This document shows, piece after piece, positions 12,589 through 15,914 of a stretch of 15,914 nt of DNA. Within the stretch, counting starts at the first letter, position 1; each line of letters begins with the position of its first letter. A model generated the notes under the pieces. It was not told where the DNA came from. It saw nothing but the letters and a program-made list of their open reading frames with translations, and did not search any database. Source of the stretch: Oscillospiraceae bacterium (GTDB lineage Bacteria > Bacillota > Clostridia > Oscillospirales > Ruminococcaceae). The DNA lies in assembly GCA_003516865.1 (NCBI GenBank), contig DPBR01000092.1, forward strand, positions 41,072 through 56,985, read 5' to 3'. The position numbers and the translations under genes are program-made.

Positions 12589-12768
12589 ATGGCAGACTTA
12601 AAAATTACTCTTGTACGCTCTTTAAACAGCTGCAAGAAAAATCAGATTGCCACAGCCAAGGCGCTGGGTCTTCACAAGATTAACTCTGTGACTACTCAGC
12701 CCGATAACGGCGCTACAAGAGGCAAAATCAAGACTATCGCTCACCTTATTAAGGTTGAAGAAGTCTGA
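12589..12768 (+). CDS. rpmD: 50S ribosomal protein L30
   Basis: 59 residues, the normal small size for L30: MADLKITLVRSLNSCKKNQIATAKALGLHKINSVTTQPDNGATRGKIKTIAHLIKVEEV. The KITLVRS opening, the KALGLHKI motif and the closing H-L-I-K-V-E-E are family features. Lies between rpsE and rplO, its canonical place. TAGGAGG eight or nine bases before the ATG. The 50-base spacer to rplO has only a four-pair hairpin (GCAG/CTGC at 12772-12783). Very sure. Confidence 0.96.
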   Translation: MADLKITLVRSLNSCKKNQIATAKALGLHKINSVTTQPDNGATRGKIKTIAHLIKVEEV

Positions 12769-12818
12769 AAAGCAGTGTTCTGCAAGCTATCAACTAAAGA
12801 AATGGGGTGCAATAGTTA

Positions 12819-13262
12819 ATGAAACTTCACGAATTAAAGCCGGCAATCGGCGCTGTTAAGGACGTTAAGCGCATCGGCAGAGGTCACGGTTCCGGTCAGG
12901 GTAAGACCGCTGGCAAGGGACACAAGGGTCAGAAGGCTCGTTCGGGCGGTTCTATCAGACCCGGCTTCGAGGGCGGTCAGATGCCGCTTCAGAGAAGAAT
13001 GCCGAAGAGAGGCTTCAACAACATTTTTGCCGCTGAATTTGCTACCGTTAACGTTTCCGAGCTTGAAAAGAGATTCGAGGACGGCGCAGTCGTTGACGCA
13101 GAGGCTCTTATAGCTTCCGGCGCTATCAAGGACGCAAAGGACGGCGTTAAAATTCTCGGCAACGGCGAGCTTACAAAGAAGCTTACCGTAAAGGCGGTTA
13201 AGTTCACAGCTTCCGCTCAGGAAAAAATTGAAAAGGCAGGCGGAAAGGCTGAGGTGATGTAA
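12819..13262 (+). CDS. rplO: 50S ribosomal protein L15
   Basis: 147 residues, usual length. MKLHELKPAIGAVKDVKRIGRGHGSGQGKTAGKGHKGQKARSGGSIRPGFEGGQMPLQRRMPKRGFNN is the characteristic basic, Gly-rich N-terminal half; the C-terminal domain has VKILGNGELTKKLTVKAVKFTASAQEKIEKAGGKAEV. L15 binds deep in the large subunit during late assembly. The Shine-Dalgarno (GGGGTG, near 12805) is weaker than in most neighbouring genes. The stop codon is directly followed by the secY TTG start. Very sure. Confidence 0.97.
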   Translation: MKLHELKPAIGAVKDVKRIGRGHGSGQGKTAGKGHKGQKARSGGSIRPGFEGGQMPLQRRMPKRGFNNIFAAEFATVNVSELEKRFEDGAVVDAEALIASGAIKDAKDGVKILGNGELTKKLTVKAVKFTASAQEKIEKAGGKAEVM

Positions 13263-14594
13263 TTGAACGGAATGCTTACGGTCTTTCGCAACGCGTGGGT
13301 TGATACCGCGCTTCGCAAAAAGATTCTGTACACGCTGTTTATCATCATACTGTTCCGCTTAGGCTCAAGCATCTTCGTTCCTTTTCTCAACAACGAGGGC
13401 ATAAAAGACCTTATCGGCGACGCTTCGCTGCTGAATTACCTCGACACCATGACGGGCGGCGCGCTCTCTCAGGGAACGCTTCTCGCAATGTCAATCACGC
13501 CTTACATCAACGCGTCGATTATCATTCAGCTTCTCACGGTCGCTATTCCTCCTCTCGAACGCCTTTCAAAAGAAGGCGAGGAGGGAAGAAAGAAGATAAA
13601 CAAAATCACAAAGTTTACTTCTCTCGGAATAGCGGTTATTCAGGCGGTTGCGTTCTACTTCACGCTCAGAGGCGGCGTCAGAACAGATTATGGCGTCACG
13701 GAGCTTCTGAAATACGGCGAGGGCGCTGACACCCTCGCGCAGGTATTGTCGGCTATCACTATCGTTGCGTGCTTTGTCGCGGGAGCTTCGGTTATCATCT
13801 GGCTCGGCGACAGAATTAACGAAAATGGCATTGGAAACGGCATCTCAATGATACTTTTCGCAGGTATCGTCGCGCGTTTCCCCGATGATGTAAACACCTA
13901 TATCAAGCTCTGTCAGACGGACGCGAGCAAGATTCCTTTCATTGTCGTAATCGTTCTGATTTACATTGCGATGATGTGGTTCGTAATCTTTATGACAAAC
14001 GCTGAGCGCAGAATTCCGGTTCAGTACGCAAAGCGAGTTGTCGGACGCAAGATGTACGGCGGTCAATCAACCCATATTCCGATTAAGGTTGCGATGAGCG
14101 GCGTTATGCCGATTATCTTCGCGATGTCGCTTATGTCGCTTCCGCAGACAATCTGCTTCTTCTTCGGAATTAACGGTACGGGAGATTCTTTCTGGGACGG
14201 TTTTGTCCGCTTCTTCAGCCAGAATTCACCCGTTTACGCGGTAATCTACTTCCTGCTCATAATCGCGTTCAACTACTTCTACGTTGCGATTTCCTACAAT
14301 CCCGTTGAGATTGCAAACAATCTGAAGAAGAACAACGGTGCAATCCCCGGCTATCGCCCCGGAAAGCCCACGTCCGACTTCATTCACAACTCTCTCAACA
14401 AGGTTACGCTCATCGGAGCGATTTTCCTCGGAATAGTCGCGATTTTCCCGATTATCTTCTCTATGGTATCGGGTATCCCCGGTCTGGCGCTCGGCGGCAC
14501 CACAATGCTCATCGTTGTCGGCGTTGCACTTGAGACGGTTCGCTCTCTCGAAAGCCAGATTATGATGCGCCACCATCCCGGATTTTTGGACTGA
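13263..14594 (+). CDS. secY: Protein translocase channel subunit SecY, TTG start
   Basis: 443 residues with ten hydrophobic segments, as expected for the membrane channel that works with SecE, SecG and SecA to export proteins. TM1 is at about 21-41 (ILYTLFIIILFRLGSSIFVPF). The plug/TM2 region has MTGGALSQGTLLAMSITPYINASIIIQLL (about 63-91). There are also GDRINENGIGNGISMILFAGI, RRIPVQYAKR, STHIPIKVAMSGVMPIIFAMSLMSLP, and the end ESQIMMRHHPGFLD. The TTG at 13263 is chosen because GAGGTG lies six bases upstream; the ATG at 13272 would be 15 bases away. It directly abuts rplO, suggesting coupling. A 78-base hairpin-rich spacer leads to adk. Very sure. Confidence 0.97.
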   Translation: MNGMLTVFRNAWVDTALRKKILYTLFIIILFRLGSSIFVPFLNNEGIKDLIGDASLLNYLDTMTGGALSQGTLLAMSITPYINASIIIQLLTVAIPPLERLSKEGEEGRKKINKITKFTSLGIAVIQAVAFYFTLRGGVRTDYGVTELLKYGEGADTLAQVLSAITIVACFVAGASVIIWLGDRINENGIGNGISMILFAGIVARFPDDVNTYIKLCQTDASKIPFIVVIVLIYIAMMWFVIFMTNAERRIPVQYAKRVVGRKMYGGQSTHIPIKVAMSGVMPIIFAMSLMSLPQTICFFFGINGTGDSFWDGFVRFFSQNSPVYAVIYFLLIIAFNYFYVAISYNPVEIANNLKKNNGAIPGYRPGKPTSDFIHNSLNKVTLIGAIFLGIVAIFPIIFSMVSGIPGLALGGTTMLIVVGVALETVRSLESQIMMRHHPGFLD

Positions 14595-14672
14595 TAATCA
14601 GCTTGGGCTTTGACGGCGGTACACGCTGTCGTCAGAGCCGCGGGCTGTACCGCTCAGACAGGAGAATGACTT
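14595..14672 (+). other. secY-adk spacer with hairpin next to the adk ribosome binding site
   Basis: GCGGTACA (14616-14623) pairs perfectly with TGTACCGC (14646-14653), extended by TGA (14611-14613) with TCA (14654-14656). A competing pairing, CTGTC (14626-14630) with GACAG (14657-14661), would cover part of the adk Shine-Dalgarno CAGGAG (14659-14664). There is no T-run after the stem, so it is not a plain terminator. Confidence 0.5.
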
Positions 14673-15308
14673 ATGAATATGATATTCTTAGGCGCTCCCG
14701 GCGCCGGCAAAGGCACTCAGGCAGAGGTTGTCTGCAAGGAGCTTAATATTCCCGCTATCTCTACGGGAAATATGCTCAGAGAAGCAGTTAAAAACGGAAC
14801 AGAAGCAGGTCTTAAGGCAAAAAGCTTTATGGACGCAGGCGAGCTTGTTCCAGATGATGTCGTAATCGGTATCCTCAAGGACAGAATTGCTCAGCCCGAC
14901 GCACAGAACGGCTTTATCCTTGACGGCTTCCCCAGAACGGTTGAACAGGCGGAAGCGCTTGATAAAATGGGCGTTCAGATTGATAAGGTTGTTGAAATTG
15001 CGGTTTCCGACGAGGCAATCACCGCGAGAATGAGCGGCAGACGCGTTTGCGAGGGCTGCGGAAACTCCTATCACATCGAATATAAGCCCACAAAGGTTGA
15101 AGGAATCTGCGACGCTTGCGGCGCAAAGGTCGTTCAGAGAATCGACGATAAGCCCGAAACGGTTCAGGCTCGTCTGAAAACCTATCATGAGAAAACGGCG
15201 CCCCTCAAGGATTATTACGCTAAGAGAGGAAAGCTCGTTACCGTTGAGGGTCAGAACGAAATTGCCGAAACTTCAAGGCTTACGCTGGCGGCTATCAGAG
15301 GTAACTAA
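14673..15308 (+). CDS. adk: Adenylate kinase, zinc-lid type
   Basis: 211 residues. It interconverts ATP and AMP with two ADP, keeping adenine nucleotides balanced in the cytoplasm. Seen: P-loop GAPGAGKGT (7-15), STGNMLREAV (30-39), AMP-site segment LDGFPRTVEQAEAL (83-96), and the lid with GRRVCEGCG and CDACG: C126, C129, C146 and C149, the four-cysteine zinc site of Gram-positive long-form kinases. DDKPETVQARLKTYHEKTAPL is the conserved C-terminal region. CAGGAG lies eight bases before the ATG. Its stop overlaps the map start (TAATG). The secY-adk-map order is canonical. Very sure. Confidence 0.97.
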   Translation: MNMIFLGAPGAGKGTQAEVVCKELNIPAISTGNMLREAVKNGTEAGLKAKSFMDAGELVPDDVVIGILKDRIAQPDAQNGFILDGFPRTVEQAEALDKMGVQIDKVVEIAVSDEAITARMSGRRVCEGCGNSYHIEYKPTKVEGICDACGAKVVQRIDDKPETVQARLKTYHEKTAPLKDYYAKRGKLVTVEGQNEIAETSRLTLAAIRGN

Positions 15309-15914
15309 TGATTCAGATAAAAAATCCCGAAGAGCTTAAAGGTATGATAAAAGCGGGCGAGCTTGCGGCGCAGGCTCTCGCGCTCGCAGGAAAGAACGCC
15401 AAGGCGGGCGTTTCCACATGGGAACTGGACAGAATCGTTGACGAATTTATCCGTTCAAAGGGCGGAAGCTGTCCCTGCTATGGCTTCGAGGGCTTTCCCG
15501 GTCACAACTGCTTTTCCATCAACGAGCAGCTTATCCACGGAATCCCAAGCAAAAAAGCGGTCCTCAAGGACGGCGATATCATTTCCTGCGATATCGTAGC
15601 CGAGCTTAACGGCTTTATGGGCGACAACACGAAAACTTTTATGGTCGGCGAGGTTTCGGACGAAGCAAAGCGGCTTATGAAGTATACCGAAGAAGCGCTT
15701 TATAAAGGCATTGAGCAGGCTGTTGCGGGAAACCGCGTCGGCGACATCTCTCACGCGATTGAAACTCACGTCAAGAGCGGCGGATATGCCGTTGCGGAAA
15801 AATTCATCGGTCACGGAGTCGGACGCGAAATGCACGAGGACCCCGAAGTGCCGAACGAGGGCAAAGCAGGTCACGGACCGAGGCTTGTTCCCGGTATGAC
15901 TATCGCAATCGATA
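15308..15914 (+). CDS. map: Type I methionine aminopeptidase, 3' end cut by window edge
   Basis: First 202 residues of a protein normally about 250 long. It removes the initiator methionine from nascent proteins at the ribosome. Seen: MIQIKNPEELKGMIKAGELAAQAL, GFPGHNCFSINEQLIHGIPS (H77), DGDIISCDIVAELNGFMGDNTKTF with metal ligands D95 and D106 spaced as in E. coli (97 and 108), and FIGHGVGREMHEDP with H169 (171 in E. coli). The last full codon, in the GMTIAI segment, is Asp where the family usually has the metal-binding Glu (204 in E. coli). The fifth ligand is off the window. Start fixed by TAATG overlap with adk. Identity very sure. Confidence 0.95.
   Translation, partial: MIQIKNPEELKGMIKAGELAAQALALAGKNAKAGVSTWELDRIVDEFIRSKGGSCPCYGFEGFPGHNCFSINEQLIHGIPSKKAVLKDGDIISCDIVAELNGFMGDNTKTFMVGEVSDEAKRLMKYTEEALYKGIEQAVAGNRVGDISHAIETHVKSGGYAVAEKFIGHGVGREMHEDPEVPNEGKAGHGPRLVPGMTIAID

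Noticed and set aside
13272..13274. ATG at 13272 as the secY start
   Set aside because: The TTG at 13263 is placed correctly (six bases) after GAGGTG; the ATG would be 15 bases away.

Overview
The window is a core chromosomal segment of a Gram-positive, low-to-mid G+C bacterium, most likely a spore-forming member of the Clostridia (Bacillota). Evidence: the germination protease gene gpr; AGGAGG-type ribosome binding sites before nearly every gene; a zinc-binding S14; and an adenylate kinase with a four-cysteine lid. The SUFU-domain and NimA-like genes on the left are of kinds I associate with gut Ruminococcaceae/Oscillospiraceae. That family-level guess is inference from gene style, not a search.

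Left part (1-2258), minus strand: rpsT (S20) has its own vegetative promoter and a strong terminator. Beyond the terminator lie a NimA-like flavin-binding protein gene and, overlapping its end by 26 bases, a TPR-like plus SUFU-domain protein gene that runs off the left edge. gpr (2299-3024) is divergent from rpsT on the plus strand.

Middle and right (3161-15914), plus strand: a clear promoter (TTGAAA-17-TAAAAT), about 275 bases of structured leader, then the classic S10-spc ribosomal protein cluster in canonical order without gene loss or insertion: rpsJ, rplC, rplD, rplW, rplB, rpsS, rplV, rpsC, rplP, rpmC, rpsQ, rplN, rplX, rplE, rpsZ, rpsH, rplF, rplR, rpsE, rpmD, rplO, secY, adk and the start of map. 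The products build both ribosomal subunits. They are followed by the protein translocation channel, a nucleotide-balancing kinase and the enzyme that removes N-terminal methionine from new proteins.

No mobile element, CRISPR array, tRNA or rRNA was seen, and gene content is ordinary. The least ordinary layer is RNA. Most junctions are 27 bases or less, many with TAATG overlaps, but eight junctions are 49-149 bases long. Seven of these hold substantial perfect or near-perfect inverted repeats without U-tracts; the eighth (rpmD-rplO) has only a 4-bp hairpin. With the S10 leader, these are candidates for ribosomal-protein autoregulation sites or mRNA-processing elements. Other points worth checking are a very short GPR propeptide with a changed cleavage site, an L24 with an N-terminal insertion and a zinc ribbon, and an Asp where methionine aminopeptidase normally has a metal-binding Glu.
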